Positions 15,465 through 24,267 of a stretch of DNA of 48,107 nucleotides are shown in pieces. The notes below the pieces were generated by a model. It was not told the DNA's origin and made no database searches. It saw only the letters and a list, made by a program, of their open reading frames with translations. The stretch is taken from positions 1 to 48,107 of IMG/VR virus record IMGVR_UViG_3300037460_000370. One strand, given 5' to 3'. Numbering within the stretch: position 1 is the first letter of the stretch; each line of letters begins with the position of its first letter. The stretch is from a virus. The position numbers were made by a program, and so were the translations under genes.

Positions 15465-16123
15465 TCGAAGAAATGGGAGAAAGAGTCTCTAACGGGATTC
15501 TTAACAAGCTAAAGTCAGCGGGCTTAAAGGTTGATCAAATTGACTTTAATGAACTCGTTGACCGTAATACCGGTGCGCTTGAACGTCCTGTCGTTAATAT
15601 ATCTATAAATGCAGGTGCTTTTCAAAAGGTAACATTGACAACTTACAAACAGAGTGTTATTGTAAGTTTATTTATCATGATACAACACCTGGGAAGTGAA
15701 GAGTCGCGGCGGTTTATGTCTTACCGGTTGGTATCTGCAATAGCGAAAGTACTATTGCTTGAAAAGTTAGGTTTACCTCTTCAAGATTCTTTGAAACCGA
15801 TGTCATTCAATAATGTAACTGACGCAAAATATGGCGCTGCAAAATATCTCATCTATCAATTAGACCTTTCATGCTCGTTTAACATACACAAGGATACAGA
15901 GAAAGACCTCGGAGAATTGGAAACGATAGTAAATCATTATTTTCTGCAGGACCCGGTTGACGACGGGGTGCAGGATATAGAGGGGCTTGTCACCATACTC
16001 GGTATTTATGGCGGAGATCCATTTTCAACAAACAGTGTATTGCCTGGTATATATGGTGGGCATCCAGGTTCTAAATTGGGAGGCAATCCGATATATGGCG
16101 GATTCCCGGGGAGTTCATCATAA
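15449..16123 (+). CDS. Mu gp37-like neck protein with Gly-rich tail
   Basis: A 224-residue protein placed and patterned like Mu gp37 (DUF1834): an initial helix (ILNKLKSAGLKVDQIDF), RPVVNISINAGAFQ, then alternating beta strands (SVIVSLFIMIQHL) and ISAIAKVLLLE-type helices. Residues about 186-224 are unusual: GIYGGDPF, PGIYGGHPGSK and PIYGGFPG form three IYGG-x-P repeats rich in Gly. This tail is not typical of the family and may be a flexible contact surface. The stop and the next ATG overlap by one base. Confidence 0.75.
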   Translation: MGDILVEEMGERVSNGILNKLKSAGLKVDQIDFNELVDRNTGALERPVVNISINAGAFQKVTLTTYKQSVIVSLFIMIQHLGSEESRRFMSYRLVSAIAKVLLLEKLGLPLQDSLKPMSFNNVTDAKYGAAKYLIYQLDLSCSFNIHKDTEKDLGELETIVNHYFLQDPVDDGVQDIEGLVTILGIYGGDPFSTNSVLPGIYGGHPGSKLGGNPIYGGFPGSSS

Positions 16124-16440
16124 TGGCATCTAAATGGCAACCGATACAATTAAAAATAGGTACATCGGCACAGTGGACGGCCGCTAATCCTACTTTACTT
16201 AAAGGTGAGGGGGGCATAGAATCGGACACAGGCTGCATGAAAATCGGTGACGGTTCGACGGCATGGACATCGTTAATATATTTTCCAAGGTTAAAACGCT
16301 ATACAGTTGCGACGCTACCAAATGCAACGAGTAACATAAGCGGAATGGTAGCGGTCACTGACGAAACCGGCGGAGCGGTACCCGCATTCTCTGACGGTAC
16401 AGACTGGCGGCGGGTAACAGACAGGGCAATCGTTTCATAA
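16123..16440 (+). CDS. Small protein with a tropism-determinant-type N-terminal domain
   Basis: A 105-residue protein. Residues 5-50 (QLKIGTSAQWTAANPTLLKG, then ESDTGCMKIGDGSTAWTSL) match the short beta domain found at the N-terminus of the Bordetella phage tropism determinant and many tail fibres. Residues 75-100 (VAVTDETGGAVPAFSDGTDW) match a fibre-end motif common in other phages. It is thus a miniature two-part fibre protein. Its place between the gp37-like neck gene and the sheath is unusual. No reverse transcriptase or variable repeat was found, so a diversity-generating system is not indicated. Confidence 0.65.
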   Translation: MASKWQPIQLKIGTSAQWTAANPTLLKGEGGIESDTGCMKIGDGSTAWTSLIYFPRLKRYTVATLPNATSNISGMVAVTDETGGAVPAFSDGTDWRRVTDRAIVS

Positions 16441-16452
16441 AAGGAGTTTACA

Positions 16453-16641
16453 ATGAAAGTAATGGTAAAAACAGCAAGCAAAGATTTAAGGTTTAAAGTT
16501 CAGGGAAAAATGCAGGATTCTGAAACGTATCGACCTGTCAACCTTGACCACAATGTCACGGTTAAATTGAATGAGGGAACGCTTGTACTGGCCGTATCAG
16601 TGGCCAACAAAAAAGCAACGAAAGATAATTTAAAACCATAA
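16453..16641 (+). CDS. Small protein in the Mu gp38 position
   Basis: A 62-residue basic beta-rich protein (KVMVKTASKDLRFKVQGKM, then LDHNVTVKLNEGTLVLAVSV) just upstream of the sheath gene, with AAAGGAG before ATG 16453. In Mu-like phages this place is taken by a DUF2635-type protein of similar size. The sequence similarity to that family is weak by eye, so the call is mainly positional. Confidence 0.65.
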   Translation: MKVMVKTASKDLRFKVQGKMQDSETYRPVNLDHNVTVKLNEGTLVLAVSVANKKATKDNLKP

Positions 16642-16656
16642 ATCTAGGAGTTTACA

Positions 16657-18102
16657 ATGGCGAGTGAAAATATTACATTTGATAATATTGGGTCAGGAAT
16701 TCGGAAGCCGGGGCGTTATACAGAATTCAATACGTCGCTTGCTGTCCGGTCTTTACCATCCAACGCTCAAAAGATGGTTATTATCGCGCAAATGACTGCG
16801 AGTGGTTCAGCGACAGTGGAAACGCCTTACCGGATATTTTCTGAAGAAGACGCGGTGTTGTATGCTGGTCTGGGATCACACGGGCATCTATGTTGTCGCG
16901 CTGCATTAAAGGCGAACCCACGTGTCAAGCTATGGCTTATATTGATGGTTGACGCATCTGGCACGCCAGCAGAAGGAACTATTACCGTATCAGGTATTGC
17001 AAGTTCAACAGGAAGCTTTGAAATCTGGATAGGGAACGAGCGTGTTGAAGTTACGGTCACGAGCGGGGACGCGGTAAATGATATCGCGTCGGCGGTTGAT
17101 GCTGCGATAAATGAAAAGGAACATAATATGCCGGTTACTGCGGCGGTTGCGACGGCGGTTGTTACATTGACAGCGCGAAATGACGGATTGCTTGGAAATA
17201 GCATTCCCATATCATTCAAAAACAATAATGTCGGAACGACTGATTTTTCAGTAGTCCAGCCAGCATCGGGCGCTACCGATCCAAGTATAGCAAATTGTTT
17301 AACGGCAATCTTCCCAGGAGATTATGATATTATATTTGCTGCGAACAACGATGCGACAAATCTCGCGCTTCTAAAGGCGCACCTCGTATCAAGGATTGCA
17401 CCCGTTGAAGATCGTCCAGCTATGGGTTATTTTGGTTATACCGGAGTACAGGCCACACTCGAGACGCTCGCGGGAACAACTCTAAACAGTGAATGGATGT
17501 CAGTTGCATATCATAAATATACGAAGACAACTGAGATCGGTCATTCTCTTGATTATGAAATCGGTGCCGCGTATGCCGCTGTTGTCGCGGGGGAAGAAGA
17601 TCCGGCCCGTCCTTTGAATACGCTCGTATTAACCGGCATCGCTCCGGCGGCGCTTGCTCAGAGATTGTCCAGGAGTCAGCAGGAATCTTGCCTCGAAAAT
17701 GGTGTCACACCTCTTGAAGTCCAGGCCGGTGAGGAAGTTGGAATTGTTCGCGCCATAACTACCTATACCCTTGATGCAAACAGTATACCCGATGTGAGCA
17801 TGTTGGATATCACGACTCCGAGGACGTTGTTTTATGTCAAGCTTGCCATTGAGACACGGCAGGCGCAACGATTCCCCAGAGCGAAGAAATCAACCAAGAC
17901 GCCTGCAAGAGTCAAGACACAGATACTTAACGTGCTGGGACAGCTTGAACAACTTGAAATAGTCGAAGAAGTCGAAGCAAATAAAGACGGTGTAATATGT
18001 GAATCTGATTTACAGGACGCAAATCGAATTAACGCCAAGATACCTGTTGACGTAGTTAATGGATTGCATATAATCGCAAATCGTATTGATCTTTTATTAT
18101 AA
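16657..18102 (+). CDS. Tail sheath protein, Mu gpL-like
   Basis: A 481-residue contractile sheath protein. Family features are the start with RKPGRYTEFNTSLAVRSLP, the early QKMVIIAQMTASGSA strand, FSEEDAVLYAGLGSHGHL, a central Ig-like insert (GTITVSGIASSTGSFEIWIG), the NDGLLGNSIPISF stretch, and a C-terminal assembly domain with ITTYTLDANSIPDVSMLDI and GVICESDLQDANRINAKIPV. Its presence is what shows that the virion has a contractile tail. GGAG precedes ATG 16657. Confidence 0.95.
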   Translation: MASENITFDNIGSGIRKPGRYTEFNTSLAVRSLPSNAQKMVIIAQMTASGSATVETPYRIFSEEDAVLYAGLGSHGHLCCRAALKANPRVKLWLILMVDASGTPAEGTITVSGIASSTGSFEIWIGNERVEVTVTSGDAVNDIASAVDAAINEKEHNMPVTAAVATAVVTLTARNDGLLGNSIPISFKNNNVGTTDFSVVQPASGATDPSIANCLTAIFPGDYDIIFAANNDATNLALLKAHLVSRIAPVEDRPAMGYFGYTGVQATLETLAGTTLNSEWMSVAYHKYTKTTEIGHSLDYEIGAAYAAVVAGEEDPARPLNTLVLTGIAPAALAQRLSRSQQESCLENGVTPLEVQAGEEVGIVRAITTYTLDANSIPDVSMLDITTPRTLFYVKLAIETRQAQRFPRAKKSTKTPARVKTQILNVLGQLEQLEIVEEVEANKDGVICESDLQDANRINAKIPVDVVNGLHIIANRIDLLL

Positions 18103-18118
18103 TTAAAAGGGGTTTACA

Positions 18119-18475
18119 ATGGAATATGTAAATACGTGTGTGCTGGAGGTGGATGGGCAACTGTTTGAAGAATTTGAGTCATTCACTGATAATTCGGTCA
18201 CGAAATCGAAACAGGTCAACTTAATGAACAAGACCGGATTCGCAAAAATGACTCCTCGATATGGTTTCTCTGTAAATGTAAAGAAACCGATACCGAAATC
18301 ACCGATCGACCTTGACAATGTGGAAAACGGCACTATGACGGTGGAATATCCCGACGGGTCAAGGAGAACGTACGGCGGCGTTCATACAATGGAAACTGGG
18401 GACGACACCACTGACGGTGAAACTGAAAATACAGCAACGAAGACTTTCGGCGCTGAAACCAGAGTCGATGAATAG
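18119..18475 (+). CDS. Tail tube protein, Mu gpM-like
   Basis: A 118-residue tube subunit directly after the sheath gene, as in Mu. It begins VNTCVLEVDGQLFEEFESF and contains the beta-rich SVNVKKPIPKSPIDLDNVEN and GTMTVEYPDGSRRTYGGVHT, the usual pattern of Mu M-type tubes, and has an acidic C-terminus. AAGGGG precedes ATG 18119. Confidence 0.88.
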   Translation: MEYVNTCVLEVDGQLFEEFESFTDNSVTKSKQVNLMNKTGFAKMTPRYGFSVNVKKPIPKSPIDLDNVENGTMTVEYPDGSRRTYGGVHTMETGDDTTDGETENTATKTFGAETRVDE

Positions 18476-18497
18476 TTTAACTGAGGAGTAAATTATT

Positions 18498-18932
18498 ATG
18501 CAGAAAAAGAAACAAGACACTCGGAAACAACTTGACCCTGAACTATCAAAGGCAAAGGGTAGGATTAATGAACTCGAAAAGGATATGGAAACGTTCAAAG
18601 ATAAATTGATATATGAAATTAATGAGCGTAATCAAGATCGCAATGGATACAATAAAGTCAAGCTTGACCTGGAAATCAAAAACGGTGCATTGGTTGAGAG
18701 AATTAACGAGCTTGTCGTAATCAACGATACCCTCATAACAACACATAAGGGAATCAAGCAGGAGATTGCTGCTATTGATTACGGGAAAATTCAAGAGATC
18801 CTCGTCCCGGCATTCGCTAATAAAGCCAGGGTAATCAAGGCATGTAGAGCGGTAGAGGGATCTCAGACAATGCAGCATGGAAAAAAGTTTATCGAAGCGC
18901 TGAGATTGTATATCGAAGATCATTGTACTTAA
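18498..18932 (+). CDS. Coiled-coil protein between tube and tail chaperone
   Basis: A 144-residue protein. The first 85 residues are strongly helical with heptads (GRINELEKDMETFKDKLIYE, then LVERINELVVINDTLI), followed by a more globular end (IQEILVPAFANKARVIKACR). It has TGAGGAG before ATG 18498. The position between tube and chaperone is sometimes occupied by a tail assembly factor. No family recognised. Confidence 0.65.
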   Translation: MQKKKQDTRKQLDPELSKAKGRINELEKDMETFKDKLIYEINERNQDRNGYNKVKLDLEIKNGALVERINELVVINDTLITTHKGIKQEIAAIDYGKIQEILVPAFANKARVIKACRAVEGSQTMQHGKKFIEALRLYIEDHCT

Positions 18933-18958
18933 CAGATCGTATTAACTGAGGAGTTATA

Positions 18959-19441
18959 ATGAGTTTACTTGACAGAATAAAAGCAGGTACCGCGGTCAGG
19001 GGTGATGCTGAATGGCCTGGGATTGAGGATGGTTCAGTTAAGATGCGTCTGTGTACCGAGAATGATAATTTACAGGCGACCATTGCGACTGATAAAATAT
19101 TCAGTGATATTAAAATCGGAATCGAAAATGTAGATTCTTATAACGCTGAAAGGGAAACGCAGTTATTATGCAAATCAATAGAAGATCCGGAGACGAAGAA
19201 ACAACTATATAAGAACATTACCGATTTCCGTTCTGTGTTAACGGTTGACGCAAAAAATTATTTCGCTGACAAGCTTGACGAATTGCATGAAAAGTATTCA
19301 CCGAGTCCGTCAACAATAAGTGATGAAGAGTTTGACAAGCTTGTACTCGACGTAAAAAAAAACACAGACGAGGCGATTTCGGAATTATCAGATATCAATA
19401 CGCTGAAAAGGCTCGCGCTTTTTTTGGCAAAGAAGCAATAG
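18959..19441 (+). CDS. Tail assembly chaperone, short form (Mu gp41 position)
   Basis: A 160-residue acidic helical protein located just before the tape measure gene, the usual place of tail assembly chaperones, which coat the tape measure during tail building. TGAGGAG precedes ATG 18959. Near the end, the codons ctt ttt ttg include the slippery run T TTT TTG (19420-19426). A share of ribosomes is expected to shift back one base there and make the longer form described separately. No enzymatic motif. Confidence 0.72.
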   Translation: MSLLDRIKAGTAVRGDAEWPGIEDGSVKMRLCTENDNLQATIATDKIFSDIKIGIENVDSYNAERETQLLCKSIEDPETKKQLYKNITDFRSVLTVDAKNYFADKLDELHEKYSPSPSTISDEEFDKLVLDVKKNTDEAISELSDINTLKRLALFLAKKQ

Positions 19442-19569
19442 ATTTAACCGACGGCCAGATACTATACTTGCATGTAATGCAGAAGGCCGTTGACGACTTC
19501 AGTAAATCCTCGGATAAAAAGCCCGCCGGTAAGACTTATCGTGTTGGTAAACATTCAAAAGAAAGTTGA
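18959..19569 (+). CDS. Tail assembly chaperone, -1 frameshift fusion (predicted)
   Basis: If the ribosome slips back one base at T TTT TTG (19420-19426), the frame stays open to TGA 19567-19569 and adds GKEAIDLTDGQILYLHVMQK and about 28 further residues, giving roughly 203 residues. This extension has no start codon or ribosome binding site of its own, fills exactly the space before the tape measure ATG (19572) and ends three bases before it. Paired chaperones made by frameshift are conserved in long-tailed phages, and Mu gp41/42 is an established case. The shift itself is inferred from sequence. Confidence 0.68.
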
Positions 19570-19571
19570 CA

Positions 19572-21329
19572 ATGGCTGACGATGTAAGAATAACGATGAC
19601 CGGAGACGCTGACGATCTCAAGCGTGAGTATAAGAAAATGCTCAAGCTTATGGATAAGTTTGACAAAGCGAACAAGAAGTCAACACAGCGCCGGGAGAAA
19701 CAAGCTCAAGCGTCATCCAAAAAAATAGAACGCATAACCGCTTCCGAAGTCCGTAAAACAATGGCTATTCGTAAACGTGCCAATATGGCCGTTGCGAGAG
19801 ACCGCAAGCAACGTGAGCGCGAAGCGATACGCTCAGAGAGAAGGGAAGCCAGGGCAAGGGAGAGGATATTAAAACGATTCGCAGCGCGTAGACAAAGGAT
19901 AATGCGGGGGGTCGGGCGGTTTGGGATGCGTGGGCTTGGATTGCTTGGTATCGGTGGAGGTATCGGGGTTGTGATGAAGGCCAGGGAGATATTGCAGTTT
20001 GACGTTGCGCTTGCCAGGATAGCCGGCGCAATGGACATTACCAATAAAAGACAAATGGAAATCCGGAAAAATATAATGGGAACATCGTTAGCGTTTGGTG
20101 TGCAACGAGATGTAATAATGGAAACCTTTGAGGAAATAGTTGACAAGTCGGGAAAGATAGATTTAGCTGTAGATAATTTTGAAGTATTGGCAAAGATTTT
20201 AAGAGGTACAAAAGCGGAGGCTAAGGACGTCGGCGCTCTCTTTGCTTCTATCAGTAATGCATTCAAGGGGACTGGTAGGAATTTAAAAAATAGTGAAATA
20301 GCAGAATATGTTGAAATCCTGGCAGCGCAAGGTGATATTGCGCAGATAAACATTGCCAATCTTGCATCACAAGGGGAAAAGCTATTCGGAGCATTCAAAG
20401 GCGCCGGGTTTGGTACTCGCCGGGATTTGATTAATTTCGGTGCTTTAATTCAAACCGCTGGAGAGACCGGGACTCCAGAGGAGGCTGCGACATCGGCGGT
20501 CAGAGTTTTAAGTGCATTGTTTGAAAAAACAGATTTACTTAAAAAGAAATTCAATGTTAACGTGTTTGGGAAAAAGGGGGAGTTAAGACCATTAGATGCT
20601 ATAATGAAAGAAATAATGTTGGCGACAGGACAGAAAACCGCTAAAGATGCTACAAAATTAATTGAAATATTTGGGAAGCGTTCAATAAAAACAATGAAAG
20701 TACTCGCTGCTGAATTTAGGAACAACAATGAAGAATTCTCTGAATTTGCAAGGTCTTTGAGGGTAGGCGAAAATGCAACCGAAAACTTCGAAAGAAAATT
20801 CCAGCGCGTTGCTGAAACATCCTCGCAAGGGTTTGAGCGTATGGCCGCTGCATTGACTATGTTTGCAGATGAGGCTCTTGTTGGTATACTTAATGATATA
20901 GCCGATTCTATCGGTAGAATGATTGATGACCCGAAGGGATTGCAGGAATTGAAAGATACCTTCAAGGTTATAGGGGATACGATCAGGTTTATTTACAAAG
21001 GGGGAAAAATAGCGGCGCTACCATTTAAACTTGCCGGAAAAGCGGCGGAGGAATTGGCACACGGATATCAAAACATAGCAGAGATCGGACGCAGATTAAC
21101 CCCGGTAGGTCAATCAATATCAGGAAATAAAGCGGCGTTGCGAGAAAGATACGGAAAAGAAATGATTGACAAGATAGAATTAAACTTAAACACGCAAACG
21201 ACTGTCGATGAGTCGGGCAACGTATTAAAAGAAGGGGCAACATTACAAACACAGATTAATAGTGACAGGGGATCGGAAAGCAAAACGGTTTCAGCATTCG
21301 GAACCAGGGGAAGGATAGGAGGATTCTAA
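19572..21329 (+). CDS. Tail tape measure protein
   Basis: A 585-residue protein that sets tail length. ATG 19572 is preferred over TTG 19566. Residues 15-115 are highly charged and helical (Arg/Lys-rich). A Gly-rich membrane-like stretch follows (GRFGMRGLGLLGIGGGIGVV), then the TP901-type core, recognisable in QFDVALARIAGAM, then LAFGVQRDVIMETFEEIV, SISNAFKGTGRN and TGTPEEAATSAVRVLSALF. The C-terminus is polar. It overlaps the gpN-like gene by one base. The modest length suggests a fairly short tail. Confidence 0.88.
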   Translation: MADDVRITMTGDADDLKREYKKMLKLMDKFDKANKKSTQRREKQAQASSKKIERITASEVRKTMAIRKRANMAVARDRKQREREAIRSERREARARERILKRFAARRQRIMRGVGRFGMRGLGLLGIGGGIGVVMKAREILQFDVALARIAGAMDITNKRQMEIRKNIMGTSLAFGVQRDVIMETFEEIVDKSGKIDLAVDNFEVLAKILRGTKAEAKDVGALFASISNAFKGTGRNLKNSEIAEYVEILAAQGDIAQINIANLASQGEKLFGAFKGAGFGTRRDLINFGALIQTAGETGTPEEAATSAVRVLSALFEKTDLLKKKFNVNVFGKKGELRPLDAIMKEIMLATGQKTAKDATKLIEIFGKRSIKTMKVLAAEFRNNNEEFSEFARSLRVGENATENFERKFQRVAETSSQGFERMAAALTMFADEALVGILNDIADSIGRMIDDPKGLQELKDTFKVIGDTIRFIYKGGKIAALPFKLAGKAAEELAHGYQNIAEIGRRLTPVGQSISGNKAALRERYGKEMIDKIELNLNTQTTVDESGNVLKEGATLQTQINSDRGSESKTVSAFGTRGRIGGF

Positions 21330-22573
21330 TGCCCGATAGATACATTCCTAAACTAGACAACTATTATCTTGACATTGAAAGAGTTCGTGATGACTTTGAA
21401 GCGTCTTTGGCAATATATGAATTCCCATTTACTAATAAAAATAAGATAAATCATCTTGGCATGCGTCCCCGGAGAATGTCGGTTGATTGTAGTTTTCAGG
21501 ATAATCCCCCATTAACTCCCGGATGGAGTACAAGCGGCAATATTGTCATGCCAACTTATAATGAACACTTTTTCTTCCTTGAATATATCCGTAGCAAAAG
21601 AGACAACTATACATTTACGCATCCGAAATATGGTGAGATAGTTGGAAAAATTAATAGCGTGTCAAGCTATCATGATGATACTGACGAGTATGTAAGGATA
21701 ACATTTGAATTCATCGAAGAAACGACGACTGAAGAAATATCTCAAATCAAGTATATCGTTGCTGATATGACTAAAGCCTGGACGGACGGGAATGCCAAAG
21801 TAACCGATAAGATAGAGGAGTCTCAGGCCGACGCAACAAGCGCGGTACAATGGACGGCTGGCGCACAATTGTTTATAGCTGATATGAATACTTATTTAAA
21901 CACACTGACAACGCCTGCAAATTCAATTGTCAATACAATTAATTATGGTACGAGTACTCCGGGGCTTATGATGCAATCATTAAACAGGTCTATTGACAGG
22001 GTGGTACAACTATACCAGACAGGCAGGAATGCCCCCGCGTCTTTTATAAACAATCTCATTGTAGGTGTCAGAGATTTAAAAGCAACGCTATCGGGAGCGA
22101 ATGCTAGGAATGTACATATAATGGGAGCGTCAAGGGTAGCTTACGAGGCGGGCGTTATATATGACGAAGATGACCAAAATTTTCGGCAGATCAAAACGAA
22201 GGAAGGTGCGATATCATTTGATATTATGGGTAATTATATCGGAGCGGTGGTCCTTCCTGACATTATGACATTGACAGAATTAGAGTTTTCATTATATGAA
22301 GTGAGAAAATTAATCAATGAAGCTATATTATTAGACCGGGATAACAGGCCACTTCAGGAGCAGTCACGTAAGCTGCAAGATTATATCAGCAGAATAAAGC
22401 TTGACAGGGATAGAATAGAAACTAAATCATATCCATTGCAGAGCATGCACCAAGTAACAATGGATAACGGATTAACCTATAACGCAGCAGAGAGAATATT
22501 GAAATTGAATCCAGATATATTGAATCCTAATTTTACAAATGGTGATGTCAAAGTATTGGTGCCGGCGAGTTAA
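21329..22573 (+). CDS. Baseplate/tail protein with DNA-circulation N-terminal domain, Mu gpN-like
   Basis: A 414-residue protein. Residues about 25-120 carry the DNA_circ_N pattern: EASLAIYEFPFTNKNKINHL, RPRRMSVDCSFQDNPP and then FTHPKYGEIVGKINSVSSYH. The middle is helical. The final 45 residues (SMHQVTMDNGLTYNAAERIL, then KVLVPAS) look like a LysM-type peptidoglycan-binding unit. The family acts in the tail hub despite its name. It follows the tape measure and precedes the gp44-like hub, as in Mu. Confidence 0.83.
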   Translation: MPDRYIPKLDNYYLDIERVRDDFEASLAIYEFPFTNKNKINHLGMRPRRMSVDCSFQDNPPLTPGWSTSGNIVMPTYNEHFFFLEYIRSKRDNYTFTHPKYGEIVGKINSVSSYHDDTDEYVRITFEFIEETTTEEISQIKYIVADMTKAWTDGNAKVTDKIEESQADATSAVQWTAGAQLFIADMNTYLNTLTTPANSIVNTINYGTSTPGLMMQSLNRSIDRVVQLYQTGRNAPASFINNLIVGVRDLKATLSGANARNVHIMGASRVAYEAGVIYDEDDQNFRQIKTKEGAISFDIMGNYIGAVVLPDIMTLTELEFSLYEVRKLINEAILLDRDNRPLQEQSRKLQDYISRIKLDRDRIETKSYPLQSMHQVTMDNGLTYNAAERILKLNPDILNPNFTNGDVKVLVPAS

Positions 22574-22575
22574 TT

Positions 22576-23748
22576 ATGTTTCAAGATGTAAAAATAATAA
22601 TAACGAAAAGAAACGGTGAAATGGTATCTGACAATAACCAATACAGTTCGTACAGCTTTGATATGCAGTATGGCGTTGTTGCAAGCGCATTCTCATTAGT
22701 ATTAATCGACCTTGACGCTGATATACAGACAGGATATGGAATACAGTTTCTTGTTAATAATAGAGTTTATTTTCGAGGTATTATTCAACGTAAGAATAAA
22801 ATAGTCAATAAGAATCAAAGAGGTATTCAATTGTCCGGGAAAGATCGGGCTTCAATTTTAGTCGAAAGCTATTGTAACAATTTTAAAGACTTCAATGACC
22901 ATGACCAGTCAGATATCATTGAAACGCTTATAGCTCAAACTAATTTTTACACTAAAGTCAAGGGTACGATCGATGAAAGTACAGATACAACCGGATTTAA
23001 TCTTGCAGCAGATATCACCGATAGAAATGCGGCGGTATTGTCAGATGTAAATGAAAGTGATACGGCAAGCTCCCGCAATGATGTGACGTCATACGATGCG
23101 GAATTTACAGCGCTCGCAAATAAAAAGCATTTTAAAATAGAGATTGGTGATAAAGTATTTTCAAAAATCCATGAACTCGTTGACGCGGCGGGATACGAAA
23201 TATTATATCAAGAGAATGGAACGCTTTACATTGGTGATCTAAATAAAAAACGATATGCCGATACCGTGGTATATAATATTGTTAATAGAAAAGACGGCAA
23301 AGGAAACAATGTATTAAGCGCAACCGAGAATGATGATATCTCCGGACGTTATTCAACGATATCGGTAACAAGCCAAAGCGAGGGAAAAGCATTCGATAGT
23401 GGTTCGCATGTAAACAAAGAATCAATTGCAACCGATTCGACTTTGCCAGGTAAAAAATATTTTGCACAACATATTAATAGCGATGAGGGAGACCCTGAAA
23501 AGATCGCAATTATGACGCGGGAAAATCAACGGATAGCGGGTTATACCGTCACGTATGAAGTCCCTGGACACGTTGCGGATAACGGACACGTATGGACAAT
23601 TAATCGATATGTCAATGTGTATGATGATATCATTGATGTATATCGGCATCTTGTATTGTATGGACGCACTTTTATTTTTGATCAAAATGCCGGTTCAAAA
23701 ACTATATTAAGATTATCACATGAAAAATTATTCATTCAGGACTTATAA
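22576..23748 (+). CDS. Baseplate hub protein, Mu gp44-like (late control D)
   Basis: A 390-residue hub protein similar in layout to Mu gp44 and P2 gpD, which form the trimer under the tail tube. Features seen are the beta-rich start (YSSYSFDMQYGVVASAFSLV), VYFRGIIQRKNK and GIQLSGKDRASILVESYCNN near residue 100, and SKIHELVDAAGYEILYQENG before GTLYIGDLNKKRY. The last third contains the ITSQ/VTSQSEGKAFDSG strand and VNVYDDIIDVYRHLVLYG. It starts two bases after the preceding stop. Confidence 0.87.
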   Translation: MFQDVKIIITKRNGEMVSDNNQYSSYSFDMQYGVVASAFSLVLIDLDADIQTGYGIQFLVNNRVYFRGIIQRKNKIVNKNQRGIQLSGKDRASILVESYCNNFKDFNDHDQSDIIETLIAQTNFYTKVKGTIDESTDTTGFNLAADITDRNAAVLSDVNESDTASSRNDVTSYDAEFTALANKKHFKIEIGDKVFSKIHELVDAAGYEILYQENGTLYIGDLNKKRYADTVVYNIVNRKDGKGNNVLSATENDDISGRYSTISVTSQSEGKAFDSGSHVNKESIATDSTLPGKKYFAQHINSDEGDPEKIAIMTRENQRIAGYTVTYEVPGHVADNGHVWTINRYVNVYDDIIDVYRHLVLYGRTFIFDQNAGSKTILRLSHEKLFIQDL

Positions 23749-24267
23749 ATGAGAATGTTTAAATGTATCATTACCGATGTGACTGACGGGGATTATCAAA
23801 AAGTCGTCAATGCACTTGGCAGGCCGAATGAACAGATAGTCAATAGGTCATATTTTCAGCATGTAGGATTCACTTCTATTCCTCCTGAGGGATCAATAGG
23901 AATAATAATACATGAAGATAACAACCTGTCTATGATTGCGACTGCCGATCCCGCAACGAATAGACCTGCATTGACGAACGAAAGAGATGTTGCGGTTTAT
24001 GCGGATGCTAATAAATATATAAAAATCGATGTTGACGGTAAGATAGAGATTAAAAATAATAATAATACAATCACATTAAAAGCTAATGGAGATATTGAAC
24101 TGGGAAAAGCAGCGCTTGACGCATTGGTAAAAGCGGCGGCACTTTCTCCTTTGGCTATTCATACTCATCCGGTATCTGGGGCGGCAGCGGGGCCCTCGAC
24201 CGATCCTGCAATGGCAGCGCTTACAACAACGCCAGGAAATAAGACGCAGAAAGTGACAGGACAATAA
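23749..24267 (+). CDS. Baseplate spike protein, Mu gp45-like
   Basis: A 172-residue membrane-piercing spike. The N-terminal OB-like half (CIITDVTDGDYQKVVNALGR, VGFTSIPPEGSIGII) leads to a beta-helical stalk (KYIKIDVDGKIEIKNNNNTI, LKANGDIELGKAAL) typical of gpV/gp45 needles. The tip has LAIHTHPVSG; such HxH pairs hold an iron ion in related spikes. It starts immediately after the hub gene and overlaps the next gene by one base. Confidence 0.9.
   Translation: MRMFKCIITDVTDGDYQKVVNALGRPNEQIVNRSYFQHVGFTSIPPEGSIGIIIHEDNNLSMIATADPATNRPALTNERDVAVYADANKYIKIDVDGKIEIKNNNNTITLKANGDIELGKAALDALVKAAALSPLAIHTHPVSGAAAGPSTDPAMAALTTTPGNKTQKVTGQ

Noticed and set aside
16123-16440. Diversity-generating retroelement
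   Set aside because: The tropism-determinant-type domain is only the common N-terminal part. No reverse transcriptase, template repeat or variable repeat is visible.
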